Positions 8,282 to 16,853 are shown, counted from the stretch's first letter. The stretch: 64,000 nucleotides of DNA from Cellulophaga tyrosinoxydans (GCF_900176415.1 NZ_FWXO01000001.1:674775-738774); one strand, 5' to 3'. Numbers and translations are program-made. The notes: a model not told the origin generated them from the letters alone.

Positions 8282-9994
8282 ATGAGCAAATTTTTATATA
8301 ATGAAGAACAAGAATCCTATGATGCGATTGTTGTTGGAACAGGTATAAGTGGTGGATGGGCTGCTAAAGAACTATGTGAAAACGGACTTAAAACTTTGGT
8401 TTTAGAACGTGGAAGAATGGTAACCCACATAAAAGATTACCCTACTGCAAATTTAGATGATTGGGATTTTCCGAATAATGGAGAATTACCAAAAGCAGAA
8501 GCCGACAAACAACTTAAACAAGCAAGAACAGGATATACGGTTAAAGCGCCTCACAATTTTTGGTTTGTAAACGATTTAGAACATCCTTACAATGAGATTA
8601 AAAGATTTGACTGGATGCGTGGCTATCACGTAGGCGGAAGATCTATTATGTGGGGTCGTCATAGTTACCGTTGGAGTGATATAGATTTTGAAGCAAATAA
8701 AAAAGATGGTATTGCTGTAGATTGGCCAGTACGTTATAAAGATATAGCACCTTGGTATGATAAGGTAGAATCTTATATTGGTGTAAGTGGTGAAAATTTA
8801 GGATTAGAACAACTACCTGACGGTCAATTTGGGCCTATGATGGAACTAAACTGTGTTGAACAAACACTTAGAGAAAAAGTTGCTGAAAATTTTGATGGAA
8901 GAGTGGTAACCGCTGGTAGAGTTGCACATATTACTGGAGACAAACAATTTGATGGAAGAAGCAAATGTCAGTTCAGAAACCGTTGTATTAGAGGTTGTCC
9001 TTTTGGAGCTTATTTTAGTAGTAATTCTTCTACATTACCAGCTGCTGAACGCACAGGGAATTTAACGCTTCGACCTGATTCCATCGTGGCAGAAGTCATT
9101 TACGACCCTAAAACCAAAAAAGCCTCAGGAGTAAAAGTAATTGATAGATTAACCAAAGAAGAATTAGTTTTTAATGCTAAGGTAATTTTCTTATGTGCTT
9201 CATCAATAGCATCCACTCAAATATTAATGCAATCTAAATCTGACCGTTTTCCTAATGGTTTAGGTAATGATTCTGACCAATTAGGTAGAAACATCATGGA
9301 TCATCAATTAGGTGTAGGTGCCAATGGTAAATTTGATGGTTTTGAAGATAAATATTATAAAGGTCGTAAACCTAACGGTGTATATATTCCTCGTTTTAGA
9401 AATTTAGGTGGCGATACAGATCGAAAAGATTATATTCGTGGTTATGGGTATCAAGGTGGCGCAAGTAGAGGAAACTGGGAAGAATCTATAGCCGAATTAT
9501 CTTTTGGTAAAGAATTAAAAGATAGTATTCTTAAACCTGGAGGTTGGACCATGGGAATCATGGGATTTGGTGAAGTTTTACCTTATCAAGAAAACAGAAT
9601 GACCTTAGACTATGACAAATTAGATAGTTGGGGCTTACCAACCGTTACCTTTGATGCAGAGTTTAAAGAAAACGAATGGAAAATGCGTGAGGACATTAAG
9701 CAGCAAGCTGTTGAAATGTTAGAAAAAGCCGGATTTAGAGATGTAGAATCTTTCGATAACCCTGGCGCATTAGGATTGGGAATTCATGAAATGGGTACTG
9801 CTAGAATGGGTAGAGACCCAAAAACATCTGTATTGAATGGTAATAACCAAATACATGCAGTACCAAATGTATACGTTACAGATGGGGCTTTTATGACCTC
9901 AGCAAGTTGCGTAAACCCATCATTAACATATATGGCATTCACCGCTAGAGCAGCAAACCATGCCGCAGAACAACTTAAAAAAGGAAATATATAA
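8282..9994 (+). CDS. GMC family FAD-dependent oxidoreductase (sugar dehydrogenase large subunit), copy 2
   Basis: A 570-residue GMC flavoprotein closely similar along its whole length to the copy at 1865. It has the Rossmann motif GTGISGG at 19-25, probable 3Fe-4S ligands Cys229, Cys235 and Cys239 (CX5CX3C), and a C-terminal catalytic pair His502 (HEMGTARMG) and Asn545. The stop codon overlaps the start of the subunit-3 gene in a TAATG junction, so the two are translationally coupled and form a heterodimer of the glucoside 3-dehydrogenase/gluconate 2-dehydrogenase kind. The large subunit lacks its own signal and would be carried out by the Tat-type signal on the partner. Substrate is unknown. 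Confidence 0.93.
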   Translation: MSKFLYNEEQESYDAIVVGTGISGGWAAKELCENGLKTLVLERGRMVTHIKDYPTANLDDWDFPNNGELPKAEADKQLKQARTGYTVKAPHNFWFVNDLEHPYNEIKRFDWMRGYHVGGRSIMWGRHSYRWSDIDFEANKKDGIAVDWPVRYKDIAPWYDKVESYIGVSGENLGLEQLPDGQFGPMMELNCVEQTLREKVAENFDGRVVTAGRVAHITGDKQFDGRSKCQFRNRCIRGCPFGAYFSSNSSTLPAAERTGNLTLRPDSIVAEVIYDPKTKKASGVKVIDRLTKEELVFNAKVIFLCASSIASTQILMQSKSDRFPNGLGNDSDQLGRNIMDHQLGVGANGKFDGFEDKYYKGRKPNGVYIPRFRNLGGDTDRKDYIRGYGYQGGASRGNWEESIAELSFGKELKDSILKPGGWTMGIMGFGEVLPYQENRMTLDYDKLDSWGLPTVTFDAEFKENEWKMREDIKQQAVEMLEKAGFRDVESFDNPGALGLGIHEMGTARMGRDPKTSVLNGNNQIHAVPNVYVTDGAFMTSASCVNPSLTYMAFTARAANHAAEQLKKGNI

Positions 9995-10641
9995 TGGATA
10001 GAAGAATCGCTCTCAAAAATATAGGTTTATCTTTTGGTTACATTGTAGCTACTCCAACAATTATAAGCTTAGTTCAAAGTTGTAAAGACCAGAATGTAGT
10101 AGAATGGACACCTAGTTTTTTAACTAAAGAAGAAGGATCTGTGTTATATAAACTGGTAGATATTATACTTCCAAAAACAGATACGCCTTCGGCAACTGAA
10201 GTAAACGTACACGTTTTTATTGATAAATATGCCCAAGAAATTATGGAGCCTAAACAACAGGCTTTCTTTAAAATGGCAATGAACAAATTTACCTCAAAAG
10301 CACTAAAAGATTCTGGAAAAGAAAAACTAGAAGACCTTGGTGTTGAAAATTTAGAAGCTGTTTTAGCCGATGCTTTAAAATATACCAAGGAAGATGAATT
10401 GAAGAATTTTAAAGTAATAAATGACTACAATACAGCGATTGAAGCTGGAGAGACCCCTGAACTAGAAGAAGGCGTGTCTAGATTTGCTTTTGCTACAAAT
10501 CTAAGAGGTTTAGCTATTTGGAGCTATAAAACCTCAGAAAAAGTTGGAGAAGAAGTTTTAGCTTATTTACCAGTTCCAGGTGAATATATTGGCTGTGGAG
10601 ACTTACAAACACTTACAGAAGGCAAAGCTTGGTCTATATAG
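9994..10641 (+). CDS. Gluconate 2-dehydrogenase subunit 3 family protein
   Basis: A 215-residue small subunit partnering the GMC dehydrogenase. The N-terminus has a twin-arginine start (MDRRIALK), a hydrophobic stretch and a lipobox-like LVQSC (Cys30), so it may direct Tat export and lipid anchoring of the complex. The body matches the family (PF13618): LYKLVDIILPKTDTPSATEV near 50-70, where TPSA and the following Val-rich strand are typical, and a Trp/Tyr-rich C-terminus ending ...LPVPGEYIGCGDL. The start overlaps the GMC stop by one base. It ends before a strong hairpin terminator. In homologous complexes this subunit is needed for maturation and activity. Confidence 0.9.
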   Translation: MDRRIALKNIGLSFGYIVATPTIISLVQSCKDQNVVEWTPSFLTKEEGSVLYKLVDIILPKTDTPSATEVNVHVFIDKYAQEIMEPKQQAFFKMAMNKFTSKALKDSGKEKLEDLGVENLEAVLADALKYTKEDELKNFKVINDYNTAIEAGETPELEEGVSRFAFATNLRGLAIWSYKTSEKVGEEVLAYLPVPGEYIGCGDLQTLTEGKAWSI

Positions 10642-10663
10642 ACAGTTAAATTACCGATTTTCC

Positions 10664-10713
10664 AAAACAACCCTTTAATTATAGTTAATTCATAATTAAA
10701 GGGTTGTTTTTTT
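10664..10713 (+). terminator. Intrinsic terminator after the GMC/subunit-3 operon
   Basis: A 17-base perfect stem (AACAACCCTTTAATTAT from 10666 and its complement ending at 10708) with a 9-base loop, followed by a run of T to 10713. It lies 24 bases after the stop of the subunit-3 gene. Confidence 0.93.
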
Positions 10714-10797
10714 GTGTTTTTGAAAATTTTAACTTTTTTAAAAAATCTAAAATACATTTAAAGCACGTAGATATAGAAACCCCGAAAGTATTTTAAA

Positions 10798-10881
10798 ATG
10801 GAAAATCATTTTATTATTTTAACTATATATATTGTTGCATGCATTGCCTCCATTGCATTAAAACCTTATATTAAAAAGTAA
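10798..10881 (+). CDS. Possible 27-residue single-pass membrane peptide
   Basis: An ATG at 10798 opens 27 codons ending with TAA at 10879-10881. The peptide begins MENHFIILTIYIVACIASIA and ends LKPYIKK: a single hydrophobic helix with a short acidic head and a lysine tail, as expected for a real small membrane protein. It is boxed between the terminator ending at 10713 and the hairpin at 10903, so it has its own transcription unit. A TACATTTA -7-like box is at 10753-10760, and AAACCCCGAAAG is at 10777-10788. I do not recognise it. Conservation in relatives would decide whether it is a gene. Confidence 0.45.
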   Translation: MENHFIILTIYIVACIASIALKPYIKK

Positions 10882-10902
10882 GTTTACGATACGTCTTAAA
10901 CT

Positions 10903-10937
10903 AAAAATGCCCTAGAAAAATTTCTAGGGCATTTTTG
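10903..10937. terminator. Bidirectional intrinsic terminator
   Basis: A 16-base perfect stem (AAAAATGCCCTAGAAA and its complement) around a 3-base loop, A-rich on the left and T-rich on the right. It serves both the small ORF before it and the nrdA transcript arriving from the other strand (stop 10956). Confidence 0.93.
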
Positions 10938-10955
10938 TTTTTATTTAAAGACCAA

Positions 10956-13436
10956 TTAAGAGCCACACATTAAACAATCGTCGTCAGCTTGACCTTCTTT
11001 AGCTCTCGCAATCATTTCCTTCATTTCAGCCGCTGTCATAGGCTGTATATCTACTTCTTGATCTGCAATTGGAGTTGCTTCTGCTTTTATCTCCTTTTGA
11101 GGAGCTGTAGCTACTGCTGCTATAACTTCAGCATCGGCAGCAACACTTACAGGCACTTCTTTCTTTTGTGTATTATCTAATGTAAATTTAATAGCATCTA
11201 CTGCAGATTTTGTTCTTAAATAATACATACCAGTTTTTAAACCACTCTTCCATGCATAAAAATGCATTGATGTTAATTTTGAGTAATTTGCCCCCTCCAT
11301 AAATAGGTTAAGAGACTGACTCTGATCTATGAAATATCCTCTTTGTCTAGACATGTCGATAATATCTTTCATGCTCAACTCCCAAACTGTTTTATAAAGT
11401 TCTTTAATATCTTGTGGAATTACATCAATATGCTGTACCGAACCATTCGCTCGCATTAGTTCTTGCTTCAAACTCTCGTTCCATAGTCCTAATTCTACTA
11501 AATCTTCAAGCAAGTGTTTATTTACTACAATAAACTCCCCAGAAAGTACTCTCCTGGTATAAATGTTTGAAGTATATGGTTCAAAGCACTCATTATTACC
11601 TAAAATTTGTGAAGTTGATGCTGTTGGCATTGGAGCCACCAATAACGAGTTTCTTACGCCATTTTTCTTTACCTCTTTACGTAATTTAGACCAATCCCAT
11701 CTTCCTGATAGTTCTTCATCTTTTATTCCCCATAAATTATACTGGAATTCCCCTTGAGAAATTGGCGAACCTTTATAAGTTGAATACGGACCTTCTTCTT
11801 TGGCCATTTCCATAGATGCAGTAACAGCAGCAAAGTATAACGTTTCGAAAATTTCTTGATTCAATGCTTTAGCTTCATCACTTGTAAAAGGTAAACGCAT
11901 CATTATAAAAGCATCAGCAAGTCCCTGCACACCTAATCCTATAGGTCTATGGCGCATGTTAGAATTCTCAGCTTCCTTTACAGGATAATAATTACGATCA
12001 ATTACTTTATTTAAGTTTCTAGTAACACGCTTTGTAACTCTGAATAATTCTTTATGATCAAATTCTCCATTCTTTACAAACATTGGCAAAGCAATTGATG
12101 CCAAATTACACACCGCAACTTCATCTGGAGAAGTATACTCCATAATTTCAGTACATAAGTTTGATGAACGTATGGTACCAAGATTTTTTTGATTGCTCTT
12201 ACGGTTAGCCGCATCTTTATACAACATGTAAGGTGTGCCTGTCTCTATTTGGGATTCTAAGATTTTCTCCCACAGCTCTCTTGCTTTTACCGTTTTACGA
12301 CCTTTTTTCTCTGCTTCGTATTTTAAATACAATGCCTCAAATGCCTCACTATGGTTATTAAATAAGTTAGGGCATTCATTAGGGCACATTAGGGTCCAAT
12401 CTTCATTGGCCTCCACCCTTTTCATGAATAAATCTGGAATCCACATAGCGTAGAACAAATCGCGAGCACGCATTTCTTCTTTACCATGGTTCTTTTTAAG
12501 ATCTAAAAACTCATAAATATCTGCATGCCATGGCTCTACATAAATAGCAAAGCTACCTTTACGTTTTCCTCCTCCTTGATCTACATATCTTGCAGTGTCA
12601 TTAAAGACTTGTAACATTGGCACAATTCCATTAGAAGTTCCGTTGGTACCCGCTATGTACGATCCTGTTGCTCTAACATTATGTATAGATAACCCAATAC
12701 CTCCTGCAGATTGCGAAATTTTAGCAGTTTGCTTTAAGGTGTCGTAAATACCATCAATACTATCATCTTTCATTGCTAATAAAAAGCAAGAAGACATTTG
12801 AGGCTTTGGTGTGCCAGCATTAAATAAGGTTGGTGTAGCATGTGTAAAATACTTCTTCGACATTAACTCGTACGTTTCTATCGCAGCATCTATGTCATTT
12901 AAATGTATACCAACCGAAACACGCATTAACATATGCTGTGGACGTTCTGCTATTTTACCATTAATTTTAAGTAAGTAAGAACGCTCCAACGTTTTAAAAC
13001 CGAAATAATCGTAGCCAAAATCGCGGTTGTAAATTATTGTTGAGTCTAGAACCTCCGCATTTTCCTCTATTACATTCATTACTTCATCAGAAATCAATGG
13101 AGATTTTTTGGTAGTTCTTGGGTTTACATATTCATACAAATCTTTCATTGTTTCTGTGAAAGATTTTTTTGTGTTTTTATGTAAATTAGAGACTGATATT
13201 CTAGCTGCCAATTTTGCATAATCAGGATGCGTAGTGGTCATTGTAGCAGCAATTTCCGCAGCAAGATTATCCAGTTCAGAAGTTGTAACACCATCATATA
13301 AACCTTCTATAACCCTCATTGAAACCTTAATAGGGTCAACAAGTTCATTAAGACCGTAACAAAGCTTACGAACTCTAGCCGTAATCTTGTCAAACATCAT
13401 CGGTTCTTTTCTTCCGTCTCTTTTTAATACATACAT
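10956..13436 (-). CDS. nrdA: Ribonucleoside-diphosphate reductase alpha subunit (class Ia, eukaryote-like)
   Basis: An 826-residue large subunit that reduces ribonucleoside diphosphates. The N-terminal ATP-cone opens [19 protein letters not shown]; the barrel then carries Cys217, Asn426, Cys428 (radical site), Glu430 and Cys443, the full catalytic set. [13 protein letters not shown] near 600 and a C-terminal tail ending CLMCGS supply the substrate loop and the redox-active CXXC. The sequence tracks vertebrate R1 strikingly, including the CLMCGS ending. An alanine-rich insert of about 40 residues precedes the tail. It is downstream of nrdB on the same strand with a 122-base gap containing a hairpin, so both come from one transcript or a processed one. 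It acts in the cytoplasm as a partner of NrdB. Confidence 0.97.
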   Translation of the reverse strand: MYVLKRDGRKEPMMFDKITARVRKLCYGLNELVDPIKVSMRVIEGLYDGVTTSELDNLAAEIAATMTTTHPDYAKLAARISVSNLHKNTKKSFTETMKDLYEYVNPRTTKKSPLISDEVMNVIEENAEVLDSTIIYNRDFGYDYFGFKTLERSYLLKINGKIAERPQHMLMRVSVGIHLNDIDAAIETYELMSKKYFTHATPTLFNAGTPKPQMSSCFLLAMKDDSIDGIYDTLKQTAKISQSAGGIGLSIHNVRATGSYIAGTNGTSNGIVPMLQVFNDTARYVDQGGGKRKGSFAIYVEPWHADIYEFLDLKKNHGKEEMRARDLFYAMWIPDLFMKRVEANEDWTLMCPNECPNLFNNHSEAFEALYLKYEAEKKGRKTVKARELWEKILESQIETGTPYMLYKDAANRKSNQKNLGTIRSSNLCTEIMEYTSPDEVAVCNLASIALPMFVKNGEFDHKELFRVTKRVTRNLNKVIDRNYYPVKEAENSNMRHRPIGLGVQGLADAFIMMRLPFTSDEAKALNQEIFETLYFAAVTASMEMAKEEGPYSTYKGSPISQGEFQYNLWGIKDEELSGRWDWSKLRKEVKKNGVRNSLLVAPMPTASTSQILGNNECFEPYTSNIYTRRVLSGEFIVVNKHLLEDLVELGLWNESLKQELMRANGSVQHIDVIPQDIKELYKTVWELSMKDIIDMSRQRGYFIDQSQSLNLFMEGANYSKLTSMHFYAWKSGLKTGMYYLRTKSAVDAIKFTLDNTQKKEVPVSVAADAEVIAAVATAPQKEIKAEATPIADQEVDIQPMTAAEMKEMIARAKEGQADDDCLMCGS

Positions 13437-13511
13437 GTGCTACAAATTTTTAGTGATACGTTGGTTAGGTCATGTCTTTTGCAAAACATAACAATTAGTG
13501 TTTATTAAAGT

Positions 13512-13536
13512 TTTCTTTCGGATAATCTGAAAGAAA
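13512..13536 (-). other. Hairpin between nrdB and nrdA
   Basis: TTTCTTTC (13512-13519) pairs perfectly with GAAAGAAA (13529-13536), and the inner bases GGA/TCT extend the stem to a 3-base loop. No T-run follows on the minus strand, so it looks less like a terminator than an RNA processing or stability element between the two coupled genes. Confidence 0.5.
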
Positions 13537-13558
13537 TAATGCGAAATTTTATTATTTT

Positions 13559-14542
13559 TTAGAAGTCTGCGTCAAAACTGATCTTCTGAGAATCAGAATC
13601 TTTATCAGAATTTAAGACTCCTGCTTTTTGATATTCTGAAACTCTCTTTTCAAAGAAATTGGTTTTCCCTTGTAAAGAAATCATATCCATAAAATCGAAA
13701 GGATTTGTTGAATTATAAACTTTATCACATTCTAATTCAACTAGTAATCTATCGGTAACAAACTCCAGATACTGCGTCATTAATTTGGCATTCATTCCAA
13801 TAAGACTGGCAGGCAATGATTCTGTTATAAATTCTCTTTCTATGTTTAGTGCATCAACGATAATTTCGGTAATACGCTCTTTAGATACTTTATTTACAAT
13901 ATGATTTTTATGAAGATGAACAGCAAAATCACAATGCATACCTTCATCACGAGAAATTAACTCATTTGAAAATGTAAGACCAGGCATAAGACCTCTCTTC
14001 TTTAACCAGAAAATAGAACAAAAAGAACCCGAAAAGAAAATACCTTCAACTGCTGCAAAGGCGATTAGACGTTCTGCAAAACTTGGAGATTCTATCCATT
14101 TTAAAGCCCAATCTGCTTTTTTCTTAATTGCAGGGAAATTTTCTATGGCTTGAAAAAGAATTGTTTTCTCTTTCTCATCTTTTACATAGGTATCGATTAA
14201 CAATGAATAGGTTTCTGAATGGATGTTCTCCATCATAATTTGGAAACCATAGAAAAATTTTGCTTCGGAGTATTGTACTTCATTTACAAAATTTTCAGCC
14301 AAATTTTCATTTACTATTCCGTCTGATGCTGCAAAGAATGCCAAAATATGCTTAATAAAGTATTTTTCATCATCATTTAGCTTATTATTCCAGTCATTCA
14401 AATCTTCATGCAAATCTATTTCTTCAGCAGTCCAAATACAAGCTTCTTGCTTTTTATACCATTCCCACAAATCGTTATGTTGAATTGGAAAAATAACAAA
14501 TCTATCCTTGTTTTCTTGTAAAATTGGTTCTACTGCTGACAT
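13559..14542 (-). CDS. nrdB: Ribonucleoside-diphosphate reductase beta subunit (class Ia, eukaryote-like)
   Basis: I start at the ATG at 14542 (327 residues). The longer frame from a TTG at 14638 adds an unconserved 32-residue leader. The di-iron ligands are all present: Asp74, Glu105, His108, Glu166, Glu200 and His203, with radical Tyr112 in [28 protein letters not shown] and the C-terminal FDADF tail are near-identical to animal R2, and the tail is what docks into the alpha subunit. It is the first gene of the nrdB-nrdA unit. The region upstream has no recognisable NrdR box that I can support. Function is cytoplasmic generation of the tyrosyl radical for deoxynucleotide synthesis. Confidence 0.97.
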   Translation of the reverse strand: MSAVEPILQENKDRFVIFPIQHNDLWEWYKKQEACIWTAEEIDLHEDLNDWNNKLNDDEKYFIKHILAFFAASDGIVNENLAENFVNEVQYSEAKFFYGFQIMMENIHSETYSLLIDTYVKDEKEKTILFQAIENFPAIKKKADWALKWIESPSFAERLIAFAAVEGIFFSGSFCSIFWLKKRGLMPGLTFSNELISRDEGMHCDFAVHLHKNHIVNKVSKERITEIIVDALNIEREFITESLPASLIGMNAKLMTQYLEFVTDRLLVELECDKVYNSTNPFDFMDMISLQGKTNFFEKRVSEYQKAGVLNSDKDSDSQKISFDADF

Positions 14543-14750
14543 ATTCTTGTTCTGTTTTATAATTATCATGTTCGAGTTGAAAAACTCTCTAGATGGGCTA
14601 ACAAAGATTAGAAAATATCGCGGGTAAATAAAGCCCAATTACCCTTTTATAACACAAAGTTTTTAACACGGATTGTTGAAATCTAACCTTAGAAGTGATG
14701 TTTGTTGACCTTAGGTATAAATATAAAATTCAACATAATTTTTATAATAA

Positions 14751-14796
14751 AAAAAAGACCAAAAAGTATGTTTTTAAATACTCCTTGGTCTTTTTT
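14751..14796. terminator. Terminator-like hairpin in the gap upstream of nrdB
   Basis: AAAAAAGACCAA (14751-14762) pairs with TTGGTCTTTTTT (14785-14796), with a further inner stem AGTAT (14765-14769) / ATACT (14778-14782). The outer ends give A-runs on one side and T-runs on the other, so it can terminate in either direction. On the minus strand it would stop the transcript from the gene at 15084 before nrdB. Confidence 0.7.
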
Positions 14797-14888
14797 AAGA
14801 ACCACTATAATTTAAGAAAATTCTTTGCAATCCTGCCAAACCATACCATTCTTCAGATATTGATTTTTCATACCAATTAACAAACTTA

Positions 14889-14925
14889 TTGGTTTAGGAA
14901 GTTCCCCCCGAAACCTAAAAACCAA
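14889..14925. other. Hairpin with C-rich loop
   Basis: TTGGTTTAGG (14889-14898) pairs with CCTAAAAACCAA (14914-14925), leaving a 2-base bulge. The 15-base loop holds six consecutive C (14904-14909) followed by GAAA. It has no T-run of its own, so it is a candidate structured leader or small RNA element and not an obvious terminator. The function is unknown. Confidence 0.4.
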
Positions 14926-15083
14926 ACGTAACAGAATTTAAAAATTCAGGTGTTTAGTTAATTGTTATTCTATAAATATCGTTCCGCTAATGCTAGCGAC
15001 ACATATCCTAACTATTAATATGCATCTATAGAACGGTAGTATAGGCTTGACAGTTTTCTTTGCAAAAAAATTATATATTACAT

Positions 15084-15635
15084 TTATTTGTTAGCACTAG
15101 CTATAAAATCTCCTTGAACAATAATAGATTCCCCATTATAATCTTCCAATTTTAAATCTATATAACCAGTTGCCAATTCATTATTTATTTTAGTAATCTT
15201 TACTTTACCCTTTTCAACATAATAAGGTAATTCTTTAGATTTTATCATATTCAAATACCCAAAAACACCACTTATTTTAGCAAACTCATCGTCATCTTCA
15301 TTCTTGAGCTTAACTTTATAAGTACCAACTTCAAAGTTTTCACTGTTATCTTTAGAAATTATAATTTCGAACTTATTGTCTAGATTATTATCCAATACTA
15401 GATTTAAAGTAGCATAAGAACTACCCCTATTGGTAGTTTCCACTGAAGTAGCAAAGTGCATAACTCCATTAATATTAGTATTTAATGCTCCAGAAAATTG
15501 AAGGTTATACGGATTTGGCCCTGAACTATTACTATTTAAAAAGCTAGATGAAGGAAAATATGAAGTAAGGCTCATAAATACCAAAGCACAGCCAAAAAAA
15601 TTCAGAATAAAAATTATAATTTTCTTGTTAGTCAT
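15084..15635 (-). CDS. Hypothetical exported protein, probable beta-sandwich
   Basis: I start at the ATG at 15635 (183 residues); the TTG at 15644 adds three residues. The first 25 residues form a signal peptide or membrane anchor (MTNKKIIIFILNFFGCALVF). The mature part is a Ser/Asn-rich linker and then alternating strands: GTYKVKLKN near 115, KGKVKITKI near 150, and a closing GYIDLKLEDYNGE strand pair with QGDFIA at the end. This resembles small secreted proteins of flavobacteria in which a strand pair ends in GxFxA, but I do not recognise a named family. It sits 20 bases downstream of the 41-residue ORF on the same strand. Confidence 0.7.
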   Translation of the reverse strand: MTNKKIIIFILNFFGCALVFMSLTSYFPSSSFLNSNSSGPNPYNLQFSGALNTNINGVMHFATSVETTNRGSSYATLNLVLDNNLDNKFEIIISKDNSENFEVGTYKVKLKNEDDDEFAKISGVFGYLNMIKSKELPYYVEKGKVKITKINNELATGYIDLKLEDYNGESIIVQGDFIASANK

Positions 15636-15655
15636 AATCCCCAACTCAAATGCTA

Positions 15656-15781
15656 TTAATTTTGTGTTTCACTTAAAGCAATTAATGCTTTTGTGTTTTG
15701 GTGTTCCGTATTGTTATCGGTAAGAACAGCAATCGTTATAACAATTATCAAAACGATAAATAAAATAAATGATTTTTGCAT
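15656..15781 (-). CDS. Possible 41-residue small membrane or secreted peptide
   Basis: On the minus strand, ATG at 15781 opens 41 codons ending with TAA at 15658-15656. The peptide starts MQKSFILFIVLIIVITIAVL, a strongly hydrophobic helix, and continues with a polar tail of about 20 residues rich in Asn, Thr and Glu. It lies 20 bases before the exported protein gene at 15635 on the same strand, so it would be the first gene of that unit. An AAACCCCGAAAG block lies 61 to 72 bases upstream of the start, the same 12 bases seen before the 27-residue ORF. Not recognised; coding status is unproven. Confidence 0.45.
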   Translation of the reverse strand: MQKSFILFIVLIIVITIAVLTDNNTEHQNTKALIALSETQN

Positions 15782-16112
15782 GACCTTATTTTAAAATTAT
15801 TAATATAGTTTAATACCTAAATTCAATTTTTTCAAAAATGCCTTTCGGGGTTTAACGTTCCATTAAAAATTTTACCGAGACTAAATTATAAGAAAACTAG
15901 CGGTAATAATTTCGTAATGTGCCAATGGTGAAGAAAACTGTATAAATGGTAAAAGAGTTAAATTTTCTTAAAAAATGATAATTCAATAACAAAAGAGTCT
16001 ATTTCATTAATTATATTGATTTTTACCCAATTGCACTTAAAATCTAACCATTGATACATAACATTTTATTTAAAAACTTAGAACTAGTATTTTTGATTAC
16101 ATTTATTCCCCT
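15782..16112. other. Divergent intergenic region with promoter
   Basis: 331 bases between the 41-codon ORF (minus) and the LytTR regulator (plus). It contains the AAACCCCGAAAG block on the minus strand (15842-15853) and an exact TAnnTTTG box at 16088-16095 for the regulator. No gene or strong hairpin is seen. Confidence 0.6.
16088..16095 (+). promoter_or_regulatory. Bacteroidota -7 promoter box (TATTTTTG) of the LytTR operon
   Basis: This is an exact match to the TAnnTTTG consensus of Bacteroidota primary sigma promoters, ending 17 bases before the ATG at 16113. A clear -33 TTG at the expected distance is not seen. Confidence 0.5.
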
Positions 16113-16853
16113 ATGTTAGAAGCAGTAATCGTAGACGACGAAACCAAAGCCCTCCAAAGTTTAACTTGGGAACTTACCAATTTCAGTGATGAGATCAAGG
16201 TTGTTGCATCATTTACCAACCCTTTAGAAGCTTTAGCTTATCTAGATAATAGTGAAAACACCCCAGATTGTCTTTTTCTAGATATTGAAATGCCAACAAT
16301 GGATGGATTTCAATTTATTCAAAAACTAAAAAACAAAGATTTTCCTGTGGTAATTACCACAGCATATAATCAATACGCCATAAAAGCATTAAAGAATGAA
16401 GCTATTGACTATTTGTTGAAACCAATTGATTCTGATGATTTAAATGACACTATTTTAAAAATCAAGAAATTTAATTCTAGAACCGTTACTGCAGAGCGCT
16501 TAGAAAAAATTCTTCTTAACTTTAACACTGCATCTATTCAGAAAAAAATAACCATTAATACTGATGGTAAACTGGTTTTTCTGCAAAGCGATGAAATACT
16601 CTATGTTGAATCTGATGGGAACTACAGCACCATTTTTTTAACAGATGGACACAAAATAGTACTTACTAAAAAATTAAAAGAAGTTAATGAAATTCTGCCA
16701 TCGGATACGTTCTACAGAATTCATAATTCATACATAATAAATCTTAACAAAATAAAAGAATTTATTAAAACCGATGGATACATTGTTTTGGAAACCAACC
16801 ATAAAATACCGGTGTCCCGTCAAAAAAAATCTGACTTTTTAGATCTGCTTTAA
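16113..16853 (+). CDS. LytTR-family response regulator
   Basis: A 246-residue two-component regulator. The receiver domain (1-120) has the acidic pair Asp8-Asp9, phospho-acceptor Asp57 in CLFLDIEMP, the conserved Thr in VITTAYN and Lys in LLKPID. The C-terminal LytTR DNA-binding domain (about 143-246) shows DEILYVESDGNYSTIFL and the FYRIHNSYIINLNKI signature. LytTR regulators bind direct repeats upstream of their targets. The kinase gene follows 8 bases after its stop, forming a classic LytS/LytR-type pair. The stimulus and regulon are not evident. In flavobacteria this type often responds to envelope or nutrient signals; that is general knowledge and not read here. Confidence 0.93.
   Translation: MLEAVIVDDETKALQSLTWELTNFSDEIKVVASFTNPLEALAYLDNSENTPDCLFLDIEMPTMDGFQFIQKLKNKDFPVVITTAYNQYAIKALKNEAIDYLLKPIDSDDLNDTILKIKKFNSRTVTAERLEKILLNFNTASIQKKITINTDGKLVFLQSDEILYVESDGNYSTIFLTDGHKIVLTKKLKEVNEILPSDTFYRIHNSYIINLNKIKEFIKTDGYIVLETNHKIPVSRQKKSDFLDLL

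Larger units (their letters stand above)
14543..15083. other. Non-coding gap of 541 bases with hairpins, nrdB leader region
   Basis: No convincing gene is present; the only open frame, at 14695-14880, is AT-rich filler. It holds the nrdB upstream region, a terminator-like hairpin at 14751-14796 and a second hairpin at 14889-14925. A short CGCTA/TAGCG stem lies near 14985-15000. The promoter of nrdB must lie in or near this gap, but no exact TAnnTTTG box was found. Confidence 0.6.

Noticed and set aside
10074-10388. 104-codon open frame on the minus strand
   Set aside because: It is antisense to the subunit-3 gene, with no recognisable domain or upstream signals.
14543-14638. N-terminal extension of NrdB from TTG at 14638
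   Set aside because: The extra 32 residues do not resemble other R2 proteins and an ATG at 14542 gives the expected start.
14695-14880. 61-codon open frame on the plus strand in the gap
   Set aside because: It is AT-rich, runs through the terminator-like hairpin, and has a composition of Lys, Tyr, Phe and Ile without protein-like pattern.
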